Below are positions 8,431 through 17,046 of a DNA stretch of 64,000 bases, piece after piece. This stretch comes from GCA-2794515 sp034436155 (lineage in GTDB: Bacteria > Chloroflexota > Anaerolineae > Aggregatilineales > Phototrophicaceae): NCBI GenBank assembly GCA_034436155.1, contig DAOTVP010000090.1, positions 1-64,000 of the forward strand, in the 5' to 3' direction. A program made the translations under genes and the position numbers. Under the pieces are notes generated by a model. It did not search any database and was not told where the DNA came from. It saw nothing but the letters and a program-made list of their open reading frames with translations. Within the stretch, counting starts at the first letter, position 1; each line of letters begins with the position of its first letter.

Positions 8431-9191
8431 TCGTTATCGGGGTGATTATCGCCGTGATTGCGCTGGTTGTCATCCCGCTTATCAACCCACCGTATATCAC
8501 CCCTGCTTTTCCGCATGGGGTGATACGAATCGCCACCGAATCGAGCTATCCGCCTTATTCGCAAGACATCGATGGGGAATTGGTGGGGATTGATATTCAG
8601 ATTGGGCGGGCATTGGGCGAGGCAATCGGCTTGCCCGTTGAGTTTGTGCCGTTGGGCATTGATGCGCTGTATGATGCGCTCAAACATGACCGCGTAGACC
8701 TGATTATTTCGGCGTTACAACCCGAAGACATCATGCGCTCAGAAGTCCGTTATAGCCTGCCGTATTTTAATGACGGCTTGGTGATGGTCAGCAATGCCGA
8801 TATGCCGATTAACGATTGGTCACAACTGGAAGGCGGGGCAATTGCCTATGAATTTGGCGCGTATGCCGATGAGATTATTCGGGCATGGTCACGGCGGGTG
8901 CGTCCGTTTGATAAAATGCCCTACGAATTGCCCGACTATGCGCTCGATGCGGTACGCTTGGATATGGCGCGGGCGGCGTTGGTGGATGCGACCACATTGG
9001 GATTGTATCGGCGTGAGTATCCCGATTGGGATGTGCATGTGGTCTATATCACCGCCAAACCGTATACAATCGCGGTGCGGATGGACAGGGAAAAATCGTT
9101 CATCGTCACCAATGACGCGCTCAAAAATTTATTGGATAATGGGACGATTGCGCGGATTTTGAACGACTGGATGTTGTATGATTGGGATTGA
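8406..9191 (+). CDS. Family 3 solute-binding protein, membrane anchored
   Basis: This 261-residue protein matches the family 3 extracellular solute-binding fold. VIRIATESSYPPYSQ (about 39-53), the GIDIQIGRALGEAIGL region (about 61-76) and VDLIISALQPEDIMRSEVRYSLPYF (about 97-121) are standard landmarks. An uncleaved helix at residues 8-27 would tether it outside the membrane. Such proteins normally deliver amino acids or small polar ligands to an ABC permease, but no permease or ATPase is nearby. It overlaps the hydrolase before it and the glycosyltransferase after it (14 nt). A ligand-sensing role in the cluster is possible but unproven. Confidence 0.82.
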   Translation: MARSTRRIIVIGVIIAVIALVVIPLINPPYITPAFPHGVIRIATESSYPPYSQDIDGELVGIDIQIGRALGEAIGLPVEFVPLGIDALYDALKHDRVDLIISALQPEDIMRSEVRYSLPYFNDGLVMVSNADMPINDWSQLEGGAIAYEFGAYADEIIRAWSRRVRPFDKMPYELPDYALDAVRLDMARAALVDATTLGLYRREYPDWDVHVVYITAKPYTIAVRMDREKSFIVTNDALKNLLDNGTIARILNDWMLYDWD

Positions 9192-10263
9192 TGCCCGTTT
9201 ACTCGCTTATCGCACAGGTGGCATTAGCACCTATACCCGACAAGTGATTTTAGCCCTCGCCGATTTCGCCCCGCCCGATGCGATGCGCGTATTTTATCAT
9301 CGCAAAGATGCTAACCCGTTAAATACGCCGTTTCGGTCATCGCGGTTATTCACCCCGCCCCATCATCGGCTAGAACGGAGCGCCCTCACCGCCGAATTGC
9401 TCCGTCATCGGCTACACATTTGGCATAGCCCCGATTTTATCCCCCCGTTTCGAGGTGGCAAGTGGCACATTATCACGGTGCATGACCTGACCTTTTTACA
9501 CTATCCACAACATAAAGATAAAGCCTCTGCGCGATATTATCATGACCAAATCGGCTATGCAGTGCGTCATGCCGACCATATTTTATCAGTGAGCCACGCC
9601 ACCAAGCACGATTTAATCACGATGTTAGGCGTATCCGAAAATAAAATCACGGTACAGCCGAATGGTATCGATGCGTCATTCAAACCCTTATCGACAGGTG
9701 ATAAAACAGCATGGCGCGAAAAATTGAATTTGCCACATGGTTACATTTTGCATGTCGGCACGCTTGAACCGCGCAAAAATATCCCCGCCTTGTTGGATGC
9801 GTATCTCATGTTGAAAGATGCCCCGCCGTTGGTATTGGTTGGAAAAACGGGTTGGTTATTTGATGAGACCCTAGCGCGTATTCGCCAATTACAAGCACAG
9901 GGCAAGCCGATTATCTGGCGCGATGATATAGGCGATGATGCGCTCCCTGCGGTGTATGCCAATGCAAGTGTGTTGGTGTTACCTAGTTTTTATGAGGGAT
10001 TTGGATTGCCCGCGCTCGAAGCGATGGCATGTGGCACACCGGTGATTGTCAGCGATAATTCATCATTGCCCGAAGTGGTCGGGGAGTGTGGCTTGTTGAT
10101 AAATCCAGAACAACCAGAAACCATTTATCACGCGCTGGTACAGGCATTAGGCGATAGCACATGGCGCGAATCGGTCATCTCGAAAGGCATCACACGCGCT
10201 CAAGATTTCACATGGCATCGCTCGGCAAAAATCGCTTGGTCGGTCTATCAAAATATGCTATAG
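9178..10263 (+). CDS. GT4-family glycosyltransferase
   Basis: This 361-residue GT-B fold glycosyltransferase begins MIGIDARLLAYRTGGISTYTR, the usual N-terminus of WbnH/MtfB-like GT4 enzymes. The nucleotide-sugar-binding domain shows HVGTLEPRKNIPALL (about 193-207) and the EX7E motif FYEGFGLPALEAMACGTPV (about 277-295). It should transfer a sugar from an activated donor, with retention, at the cytoplasmic face. Its ATG lies inside the end of the solute-binding gene, so it is probably translationally coupled. Donor and acceptor cannot be assigned. Confidence 0.92.
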   Translation: MIGIDARLLAYRTGGISTYTRQVILALADFAPPDAMRVFYHRKDANPLNTPFRSSRLFTPPHHRLERSALTAELLRHRLHIWHSPDFIPPFRGGKWHIITVHDLTFLHYPQHKDKASARYYHDQIGYAVRHADHILSVSHATKHDLITMLGVSENKITVQPNGIDASFKPLSTGDKTAWREKLNLPHGYILHVGTLEPRKNIPALLDAYLMLKDAPPLVLVGKTGWLFDETLARIRQLQAQGKPIIWRDDIGDDALPAVYANASVLVLPSFYEGFGLPALEAMACGTPVIVSDNSSLPEVVGECGLLINPEQPETIYHALVQALGDSTWRESVISKGITRAQDFTWHRSAKIAWSVYQNML

Positions 10264-10271
10264 TAGCCCAC

Positions 10272-11477
10272 ATGGACATTTTATTCATCACAACATCATT
10301 ACCCTATCCACCTAATACTGGGGGCGCAATTCGCGCTCATGGCATCATCGAAGGGCTACGGCTCGCAGGGCATCGCATCACCTTATTATGTTTTCATGAG
10401 GGCGATATACCCGCAAATTTGGGCATCACCATTCACACCATCCGCACACCGCATCGGAGCAAGTGGGATAGATTAAAAACATTGTTATTCACACGCCAAG
10501 CCGATATATCCAAACGCCTGTATAGCGATTTATTCGCGCAAAAATTGATAAGCCTATTATCGAGTTATCGGTACGATCTCATCCAATTTGAAGGTATCGA
10601 AGCGGGGTGCTATTTGCCGATTGCCAAGCATCATCAACCATCGGCGAAATTGATATTCGACACATTCAACGCTGAATACATGCTCCAACGCAATATTTTC
10701 GAGATAGATCGCCAAAATCCCAAACGCTTGCCGATGGCAATTTATTCGTATCTGCAAATTGGGCGGATTAAACGTTACGAAAAACACCTGTGCGCGTTGG
10801 CGGATGCGGTCATCGCCGTATCTGAAGAGGACGCAGTGTTATTGCGTCCGTTGAGTAGTACCGATAAAATCCATGTCGTATCCAGTGGGATATGGGTGAA
10901 TCACTACGCACAAAATCCCACACTTATAGGGTTATCACATCCCGCGCTGGTATTCACAGGTAAAATGGATTATCGCCCCAATGTAGACGCGATGGTGTGG
11001 TTCGTGGAGGACATTTTGCCCCTCATCCAACAAAAAATAGCGGATGTTCACCTGTATATCGTCGGTCAACAACCTCATGCCCGTCTGGAGGGGTTCAAAA
11101 ATCACCCCAATATCACCATCACGGGTAAAGTCAATAGCGTGTTGCCGTATTTATACGAAGCAGATGTGTATATCGCGCCGTTGCGGATGGGTAGCGGAAC
11201 ACGGCTCAAATTGCTCGAAGCGATGGCGTGCGGTTGCGCGATTATCTGTACCCCAATTGCCGCCAGTGGCTTGAGCGAAAAGGTAAAATCGGGGTTGATA
11301 CTCGCCGATACACCGTCTGATATGGCGCAACACATCGTCAATTTGTTGGATAATCCAGAAAAACGCACGACAATGGGCGCATCCGCAAAGAATCATGTAG
11401 CAACAACGTATGATTGGTCTGCCATTTTGCCAGACATACTGGCAATTTATACGCGGTTGGGATTGAAGGTGAATTGA
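10272..11477 (+). CDS. GT4-family glycosyltransferase (second)
   Basis: The 401-residue protein starts MDILFITTSLPYPPNTGGAIR. The ATG at 10272, 8 nt after the previous stop, is preferred because earlier in-frame starts overlap the upstream gene without homology. The C-terminal domain has LVFTGKMDYRPNVDAM (about 232-247) and IAPLRMGSGTRLKLLEAMACG (EX7E, about 300-320). This resembles the sugar transferases seen with exopolysaccharide and PEP-CTERM systems. It is co-linear with the GT4 before it and the GT9 after it, whose ATG shares the A of its TGA stop. It is probably a step in building the same glycan. Confidence 0.92.
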   Translation: MDILFITTSLPYPPNTGGAIRAHGIIEGLRLAGHRITLLCFHEGDIPANLGITIHTIRTPHRSKWDRLKTLLFTRQADISKRLYSDLFAQKLISLLSSYRYDLIQFEGIEAGCYLPIAKHHQPSAKLIFDTFNAEYMLQRNIFEIDRQNPKRLPMAIYSYLQIGRIKRYEKHLCALADAVIAVSEEDAVLLRPLSSTDKIHVVSSGIWVNHYAQNPTLIGLSHPALVFTGKMDYRPNVDAMVWFVEDILPLIQQKIADVHLYIVGQQPHARLEGFKNHPNITITGKVNSVLPYLYEADVYIAPLRMGSGTRLKLLEAMACGCAIICTPIAASGLSEKVKSGLILADTPSDMAQHIVNLLDNPEKRTTMGASAKNHVATTYDWSAILPDILAIYTRLGLKVN

Positions 11478-12685
11478 TGGATAAAGAAGCCCTTGTGATA
11501 CGCAATCGTGCAATGGCAGAAGCCTTTCATGCTACGCCACTCAAACATCGTGTGCGCCATTGGTTGTTGCGCGGGGTACGGCTTGCGCCAATTTTACGGC
11601 AAAAACCGCCCGAACAAGAACGGATTCTGCTCATCCGCCCCGACCATGTGGGCGATATGTTGCTCACATTGCCCGCTATTCACGCCCTCAAACAGGCGAA
11701 ACCCCATGCCGAAATTCACGCTCTAGTCGGCGGATGGTCGGCGGGCGTGTTGGCAAATATACCCCATATCGACACCGTTCTGACGATCAACTTTCCCGGA
11801 TTTTCGCGCAATGGCGAAGGCAAAGGGGCGTTATCGCCGTATCAATTGGCGCTTAAAACCGCCCGTCAATTGCGCCAAGTGGGATACACCAGCGCCGTCA
11901 TCCTACGTCCAGACCATTGGTGGGGCGCATTGGTGGCATTTTTGGCGGGCATCCCAGAACGCATTGGATACGCCACCCGTGATGTGCGCCCATTTTTAAC
12001 GCACCCGTTGGTGCATCATCATCACCATGCCATTTTGCAAAATTTACGCCTCGTAGAACGCTGGACGGGCGAAATCGCATCCGACAATATCCACTACGAC
12101 TATCCACTAGACGAAGCCGATAGCCAATTTATAGATGAGTATTTAACCGATTGTGGTATATCACCCAACAGACGGTTCTTATGTATTCATCCAGGCGCGG
12201 GGACGTGGGTCAAACGGTGGGATGAGGCGCATTGGGCGCATGTGGCAGATACCCTCAGCGAACAATTAGATTGTACGGTAGTGTTCACAGGGGGCGGACA
12301 TGAATTGCCGATGATACGCAACATCATCAATCAGATGAAAAATAGCGCCTGTGTGATGGCAGGCAACACCGAAATTGGGCAATTAGCGGCGTTATATGCG
12401 CGGGCGTTGGTCGTCATCGGACCCGATAGCGGACCGATGCACCTCGCCGCCGCCGTCAAAACGCCGACCGTCAGTCTATTCGGTCCCGCCGATCCGCTCG
12501 AATTCGCCCCATGGGGGAAGCGTGAGCAACATTATATCATCACCAGCGACATCGGTTGTCGTCCGTGTCGGGTGTTGGATTGGGGCAATGATGCCCCAGA
12601 ATTTCATCCGTGTGTGCGCGACATCACCACAGGGCGCGTATTAGATGCCGCCCGTCGTGCTGTACAAGCCTCTAATCGGGTATGA
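11477..12685 (+). CDS. GT9 (ADP-heptose:LPS heptosyltransferase-like) glycosyltransferase
   Basis: This 402-residue protein has the GT9 signatures ILLIRPDHVGDMLLTLPAI near residue 51, HPGAGTWVKRW near 230, and VIGPDSGPMHLAAAVKTPTVSLFGPADP near 310-335. Family members add heptose or related sugars to lipid-linked glycans. Whether this organism has LPS is not shown here, so the acceptor is open. The start ATG at 11477 overlaps the previous TGA (TGATG) and has GAAGGTG upstream. Its last 14 nt overlap the convergent PPK2 gene. Confidence 0.92.
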   Translation: MDKEALVIRNRAMAEAFHATPLKHRVRHWLLRGVRLAPILRQKPPEQERILLIRPDHVGDMLLTLPAIHALKQAKPHAEIHALVGGWSAGVLANIPHIDTVLTINFPGFSRNGEGKGALSPYQLALKTARQLRQVGYTSAVILRPDHWWGALVAFLAGIPERIGYATRDVRPFLTHPLVHHHHHAILQNLRLVERWTGEIASDNIHYDYPLDEADSQFIDEYLTDCGISPNRRFLCIHPGAGTWVKRWDEAHWAHVADTLSEQLDCTVVFTGGGHELPMIRNIINQMKNSACVMAGNTEIGQLAALYARALVVIGPDSGPMHLAAAVKTPTVSLFGPADPLEFAPWGKREQHYIITSDIGCRPCRVLDWGNDAPEFHPCVRDITTGRVLDAARRAVQASNRV

Positions 12686-13475
12686 CCACTTTATCTACCC
12701 CTTCTTCGGGCTTTGGATATTGCGGATTCATCTTTTCGAGCGTCTCGACAATAATTTTGGTGATGGTCAAGGTGCGATACCAGCGCGTATTGCCCGGTAT
12801 GATATACCATGGGGCATAATCGGTATTGCATTGGGTGAATACATCCTCAAACGCCCGCATATAATCATCCCATTGGTTGCGGACGGGCAAATCCCCCACC
12901 GAAAATTTCCAGTGTTTGGTGGGGTCATCGAGCCGTTCTTGCAGTTGCTTTTTCTGCTCAGCTTTGCTGATATTGAGGTAAAACTTGAGGATATGCGTGC
13001 CACTATCCGCCAAGAGACGCTCAAAATGATTGATATGCGCGTAGCGTTTGCGCCACACCTCTTCGGGGACGAGATTATTCACACGTACAATCAACACATC
13101 TTCGTAATGACTGCGATTGAACACGCCAATCATGCCTTTGGCAGGCACACGCTGATGAATCCGCCATAAAAAATCGTGCGCGAGTTCGATTTCGGTCGGC
13201 GCTTTGAAACTCGATACCTGTACACCCTGTGGATTTATCCCCTCAAACACCTTACGGATGGTGCTATCTTTGCCAGCCGCATCCATCGCTTGTAAGATGA
13301 TGAGCAGAGATTGTTTATTTTCGGCATATAACCGTTCTTGTAACTCAAAAAGTCGTGCATGGAGGGTGGCTAGTTCTTTTTGGGCGCGTTTTTTATCGCC
13401 TTCAGCATATTCGGGGTCATAATCGGCGAGCGACACTTTTTCACCAATAGGTGGATGAAATACATGTTTTGACAT
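12672..13475 (-). CDS. ppk2: Polyphosphate kinase 2 family protein
   Basis: This 267-residue protein carries the PPK2 P-loop kinase fold: ILQAMDAAGKDSTIRKVFEGINPQGVQV (Walker A region, about 60-87) and GVFNRSHYEDVLIVRV (Walker B region, about 120-135), then the lid region and WYIIPGNTRWYR. PPK2 enzymes use polyphosphate to phosphorylate nucleoside mono- or diphosphates. The short single-domain form matches the most common bacterial class; its AMP or ADP preference cannot be read. The start at 13475 has GAGGA about 9 nt upstream. It is convergent with, and overlaps by 14 nt, the GT9 gene, leaving no room for a separate terminator. Confidence 0.93.
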   Translation of the reverse strand: MSKHVFHPPIGEKVSLADYDPEYAEGDKKRAQKELATLHARLFELQERLYAENKQSLLIILQAMDAAGKDSTIRKVFEGINPQGVQVSSFKAPTEIELAHDFLWRIHQRVPAKGMIGVFNRSHYEDVLIVRVNNLVPEEVWRKRYAHINHFERLLADSGTHILKFYLNISKAEQKKQLQERLDDPTKHWKFSVGDLPVRNQWDDYMRAFEDVFTQCNTDYAPWYIIPGNTRWYRTLTITKIIVETLEKMNPQYPKPEEGVDKVVIPD

Positions 13476-13505
13476 GGGATATAATCCTCTTCTGTAGGTA
13501 TAATT

Positions 13506-13536
13506 TGTAGAAGGCATGTCATATCATGCCCCTACA
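13506..13536. repeat. Intergenic hairpin, TGTAG/GGCATG variant
   Basis: Outer arms TGTAG / CTACA and inner arms GGCATG / CATGCC form a split stem in the gap between ligA and ppk2. The CATGCCCCTA half is also found at 42893. Confidence 0.7.
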
Positions 13537-13559
13537 TGCCGTCTATGATAACACAATAC

Positions 13560-15587
13560 TTATTCCAACATCTGCAAAAAGGCTTGCTCGTCAATAATCG
13601 GCACACCCAGTTGGGCGGCTTTTTCGGCTTTGCTACCCGGAGAATCGCCCATCAGCACAAAACTAGTCTTTTTGCTCACGCTACTGCTCACTTTTCCGCC
13701 GTGCGATTCGATGAGTTCTGTCGCCTGTTCGCGGGATAACGTGGGTAATGTGCCTGTGAGGACGAAGGTCTTGCCCGCCAGCGAATTGCTCAACACGACT
13801 TTTTCGCCTGCTTGCATATTAACCCCTGCAGCACTCATCTTTTCGATGAGGCGTTGATGATGGTCATCGTTGAACCACGCCACGATATTTTCTGCGAGGA
13901 CATCACCAATGCCGTCTATTTCTTGAATCGCATCGGCATCAGCATCCATCAAGGCGCGGAGTGAGCGAAATTTATCGGCTAACGATTGGGCAACGGTACT
14001 ACCCACGCCATCGATCCCCAACGAAGCCAGCAATTGCGCCAATGGACGAGATTTGGCTTTTTCGATGGATGCGAGCAAGTTATCCACTTTTTTCTGTCCG
14101 AAACCTTCTAGCGTAAGCAGGTCATCGGCTTTGAGCGTGAAAATATCGGCTTCATCGTGAATAAATCCGGCTTCGATAAGTTGCTTAACCGTCTGCCCAC
14201 CCATGCCTTCAATATCCATCGCCCCGCGTGAGACGAAAAATTCAATGCTCCGATAAACCCGTTCTGGGCAGGTGGTATTTGGACAAAAATGGTCAACCGC
14301 ACCTTCGGGTTGGATAATCGGCGTATTGCAAACTGGGCAATGGTTGGGCGGTAAAATGGGTTGTTCTGTGCCATCGCGCAAATCGGGGACGGGTCCGATG
14401 ACATACGGAATCACATCACCAGACCGCTTAATGACCACTTTATCCCCCAGACGCACATCCAGTTCGGCGATAAATTTATAATTGTGTAGGGTGGCATTGC
14501 TGACCGTCACCCCGCCGACAAAAACGGGTTCTAGCGAGGCGGTGGGGGTCAGTTTGCCTGTGCGCCCGATATTTGCGATCACCCCTTTTAAGGTGGTGGT
14601 GGCTTCTTCTGCGGGGAATTTATAAGCAATTGCCCCGCGGGGGTCTTTGCCAACTATGCCAAGTTCAGCATCTATTTTGCGGTCATTCACTTTGATGACC
14701 AACCCGTCTATCTCAAAATCCAACGCATGACGTTTTTCGAGCCATGTGGGAATTTGTTGGATAATGTGGGAAAGCGTGGGATACAAGTGGGATTCAGGTG
14801 GGATAAAAAATCCCATATCCCGCATGTAATCCAACATGGCTTGTTGGGTGCTGAGTGTAATTGGATTGCCCTGTGTATCATCGGCGCTGATGTCTACGAT
14901 GTCGTATAAGTAACACGTCAACGGGCGCGAGGCGGTGATGCGCGAATCTTTTTGTTTGAGCGTGCCAGATGCGGTGTTACGTGCATTGACATACAGGGGC
15001 AATTCGGCTTCGCGTTGGCGGTTATTGAGCGCGGTAAAATCGTGCTTGAGGAAAAGCACCTCACCCCGTACCACCAAATAACGTGGTGGGGCTTTATCGC
15101 CTGTGGCGGGGATGCGTAACGGCACGGTGCGAATCGTACGGACATTGGCGGTCACATCATCCCCCACCCTGCCGTTTCCGCGGGTGGCGGCTTTGACCAA
15201 CACACCATTTTCGTAATGGATGACAACCGTCAGACCATCGAGTTTGGGTTCTAACATATAGGCAAGTTGTGTTCCACTAGGCAACAATTTGAGGTTACGC
15301 TCTTCCCATGCGCGTAAATCATCCTCAGAAAAACCATTCGCCAAACTCAGGATCGGCGCGGGGTGTTCTATCTTAGGGAAATCTTCGGTCAGGTCGCTCC
15401 CCGCCCGTTGTGTCGGCGAATCGGGCGTAATGAGATGGGGGTGGTCTGTTTCGAGCGCCACCAATTCACGATACAAAATATCATATTCGGCATCGGTAAT
15501 GGTCGGCGCATTGAGAACATAGTAGCGATAACTATGTTCGTTGAGCATTTGCCGAAGTTGTTGAGCGCGAGTTTCGGGTGTGGTCAT
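13560..15587 (-). CDS. ligA: NAD-dependent DNA ligase
   Basis: A full-length 675-residue LigA, which seals nicks in replication and repair. The order is Ia domain (residues 1-65), adenylation domain with nucleophile Lys115 in EPKLDG, and OB fold. A four-Cys zinc finger follows (CPVC and CPNTTC, about 408-430), then helix-hairpin-helix repeats (about 450-580) and a C-terminal BRCT domain (about 595-675). Nothing is missing. It lies between ppk2 and the M48 protease gene on the same strand. Confidence 0.98.
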   Translation of the reverse strand: MTTPETRAQQLRQMLNEHSYRYYVLNAPTITDAEYDILYRELVALETDHPHLITPDSPTQRAGSDLTEDFPKIEHPAPILSLANGFSEDDLRAWEERNLKLLPSGTQLAYMLEPKLDGLTVVIHYENGVLVKAATRGNGRVGDDVTANVRTIRTVPLRIPATGDKAPPRYLVVRGEVLFLKHDFTALNNRQREAELPLYVNARNTASGTLKQKDSRITASRPLTCYLYDIVDISADDTQGNPITLSTQQAMLDYMRDMGFFIPPESHLYPTLSHIIQQIPTWLEKRHALDFEIDGLVIKVNDRKIDAELGIVGKDPRGAIAYKFPAEEATTTLKGVIANIGRTGKLTPTASLEPVFVGGVTVSNATLHNYKFIAELDVRLGDKVVIKRSGDVIPYVIGPVPDLRDGTEQPILPPNHCPVCNTPIIQPEGAVDHFCPNTTCPERVYRSIEFFVSRGAMDIEGMGGQTVKQLIEAGFIHDEADIFTLKADDLLTLEGFGQKKVDNLLASIEKAKSRPLAQLLASLGIDGVGSTVAQSLADKFRSLRALMDADADAIQEIDGIGDVLAENIVAWFNDDHHQRLIEKMSAAGVNMQAGEKVVLSNSLAGKTFVLTGTLPTLSREQATELIESHGGKVSSSVSKKTSFVLMGDSPGSKAEKAAQLGVPIIDEQAFLQMLE

Positions 15588-15608
15588 AAAATCACCTATC
15601 CAGAAAAT

Positions 15609-16445
15609 TTATCTTGGGCAGTCGGTAGACGCATTGGCAATCGCGTTTTGGATGGATTGAATCCGATTTTCGGGGTTCGGATGCGAGCTAAAAAATTCTG
15701 GTTGACGGCTTCCGCCACCCACTTGTGCCAATACTTGCATCACGCGAATCATGCCCTCGGGGGCGTATCCCGCATCAATCATCAAACAAACACCTATTGC
15801 ATCAGATTGCAATTCATCCTCGCGCCCGTAACTCATCTGAATGAATTGAGATACCATCGCGGCGACTTGAGATGTGGACGCATCACCAGAGGCAATCGTG
15901 ACCGCCCCGACAATGCCATTGGCGAGTTCGTTTTTGGCGATTCGTTGGGCGCTATGGCGTGCCAACACATGCACAATTTCGTGTGCCAACACACCCGCCA
16001 CTTCATCTTCGGTCTCTAATTGAGATAACAAACCAACGGTGATAAAAATTTGCCCACCCGGTAAAGCAAAAGCGTTAATGGTGCTGGAATCGGCTAAGAC
16101 ATGAAATTCAAAGCGCCAACGGGTATTCGCAGCGATGCTATTATTCACCAAGCGCCTACCGATGGCATCAATGGCGGCTTGTACTTGGTCATCTCGATAC
16201 AACCCGCCAAATTCACGGATCATTTGTGGTGCAGATTGTAACCCCAGCGCGATTTCTTGTTGTTCAGTCATGCTGACGAATTGATTTTCGCCCGTGACAG
16301 GGTTAAATTCTTGTGACCCCAAATAGGTGATGAGTGCAAAAACCGCCATCGCTAAACCCATCATCAGGCGCATCCCCATGCCTGCATTGCTACCACCTAT
16401 CGTCCTACCAAGTCCGCCCATGCTTCTAGTTGGTCGCATTATCAT
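15609..16445 (-). CDS. M48-family metalloprotease
   Basis: A 278-residue membrane-anchored peptidase. A TM helix (about 25-44) is followed by an M48 catalytic domain with HEIVH (His155, Glu156, His159) and a third zinc ligand at about Glu211 in YGREDELQSDAIG. It is shorter than HtpX and closer to the BepA/LoiP-like single-TM group, which degrade or refold envelope proteins. The start at 16445 has AAGGG 4 nt upstream and overlaps the preceding membrane-protein gene by 20 nt, so the two are probably made together. Confidence 0.9.
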   Translation of the reverse strand: MIMRPTRSMGGLGRTIGGSNAGMGMRLMMGLAMAVFALITYLGSQEFNPVTGENQFVSMTEQQEIALGLQSAPQMIREFGGLYRDDQVQAAIDAIGRRLVNNSIAANTRWRFEFHVLADSSTINAFALPGGQIFITVGLLSQLETEDEVAGVLAHEIVHVLARHSAQRIAKNELANGIVGAVTIASGDASTSQVAAMVSQFIQMSYGREDELQSDAIGVCLMIDAGYAPEGMIRVMQVLAQVGGGSRQPEFFSSHPNPENRIQSIQNAIANASTDCPR

Positions 16446-16917
16446 CCATCCCTTTCAACAAAGGCATATCAAAATGGTCAAATAATTCATAAACCCCACC
16501 CGCTACAGCACCAAATATCACATGACTGATGAGCAATGATGGGGTGTTAATCGCAAAAAACCACGGGAACAATAAAGTTAGGGCATACAAATTGATGGCA
16601 TATAGCGATAATCCCAAAATGCCCCCTCCAATAATGCCGACTAGCAACCCCCAACGGTGGATGACAATGCTAATCACCAGGGCAAATAATAACGACAACA
16701 CCAAATGGACGATCCCCCCTACAATAAGCACCATCGAATTGCCATTAGTCAGAACATCACTGCCCATGACTAACGAGGCGATGTAACGTAACAATAATGA
16801 TGGCGTAATGATGTTTGAAAATAGAATATTCGCCACAAAAAAGGCAATGCCCGCAACAATGCCCGCCAGCAGAACAGCCCACCATGTCACATTTTTTTGA
16901 ATGGATTTGAGCATCAA
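16426..16917 (-). CDS. Four-TM membrane protein of unknown function
   Basis: This 163-residue protein has about four hydrophobic helices (about 13-35, 60-85, 88-115 and 125-150) and a short acidic tail. No motif is recognised. Its 20-nt overlap with the M48 protease gene suggests a partner or substrate relation, but that is inference. The 129-bp gap upstream is divergent with the secreted metalloprotease-like gene. Confidence 0.65.
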   Translation of the reverse strand: MMLKSIQKNVTWWAVLLAGIVAGIAFFVANILFSNIITPSLLLRYIASLVMGSDVLTNGNSMVLIVGGIVHLVLSLLFALVISIVIHRWGLLVGIIGGGILGLSLYAINLYALTLLFPWFFAINTPSLLISHVIFGAVAGGVYELFDHFDMPLLKGMDDNATN

Positions 16918-16981
16918 AAACTCCTCTTGAGGATAGCGCCTAACTAAAATATATGTTGTTGATTATTTTTGTGTCAAATCA

Positions 16982-17010
16982 TTGCACAAAATGATAACCT
17001 CTATTATAGT
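16982..17010 (+). promoter_or_regulatory. Candidate sigma-70 promoter of the secreted metalloprotease-like gene
   Basis: TTGCAC (16982-16987) and TATAGT (17005-17010) have a 17-bp spacer and lie 36 nt before the ATG at 17047. Confidence 0.45.
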
Positions 17011-17046
17011 CTAAATGCAGGTCTGTATATCATCTAAAGGGCATTT

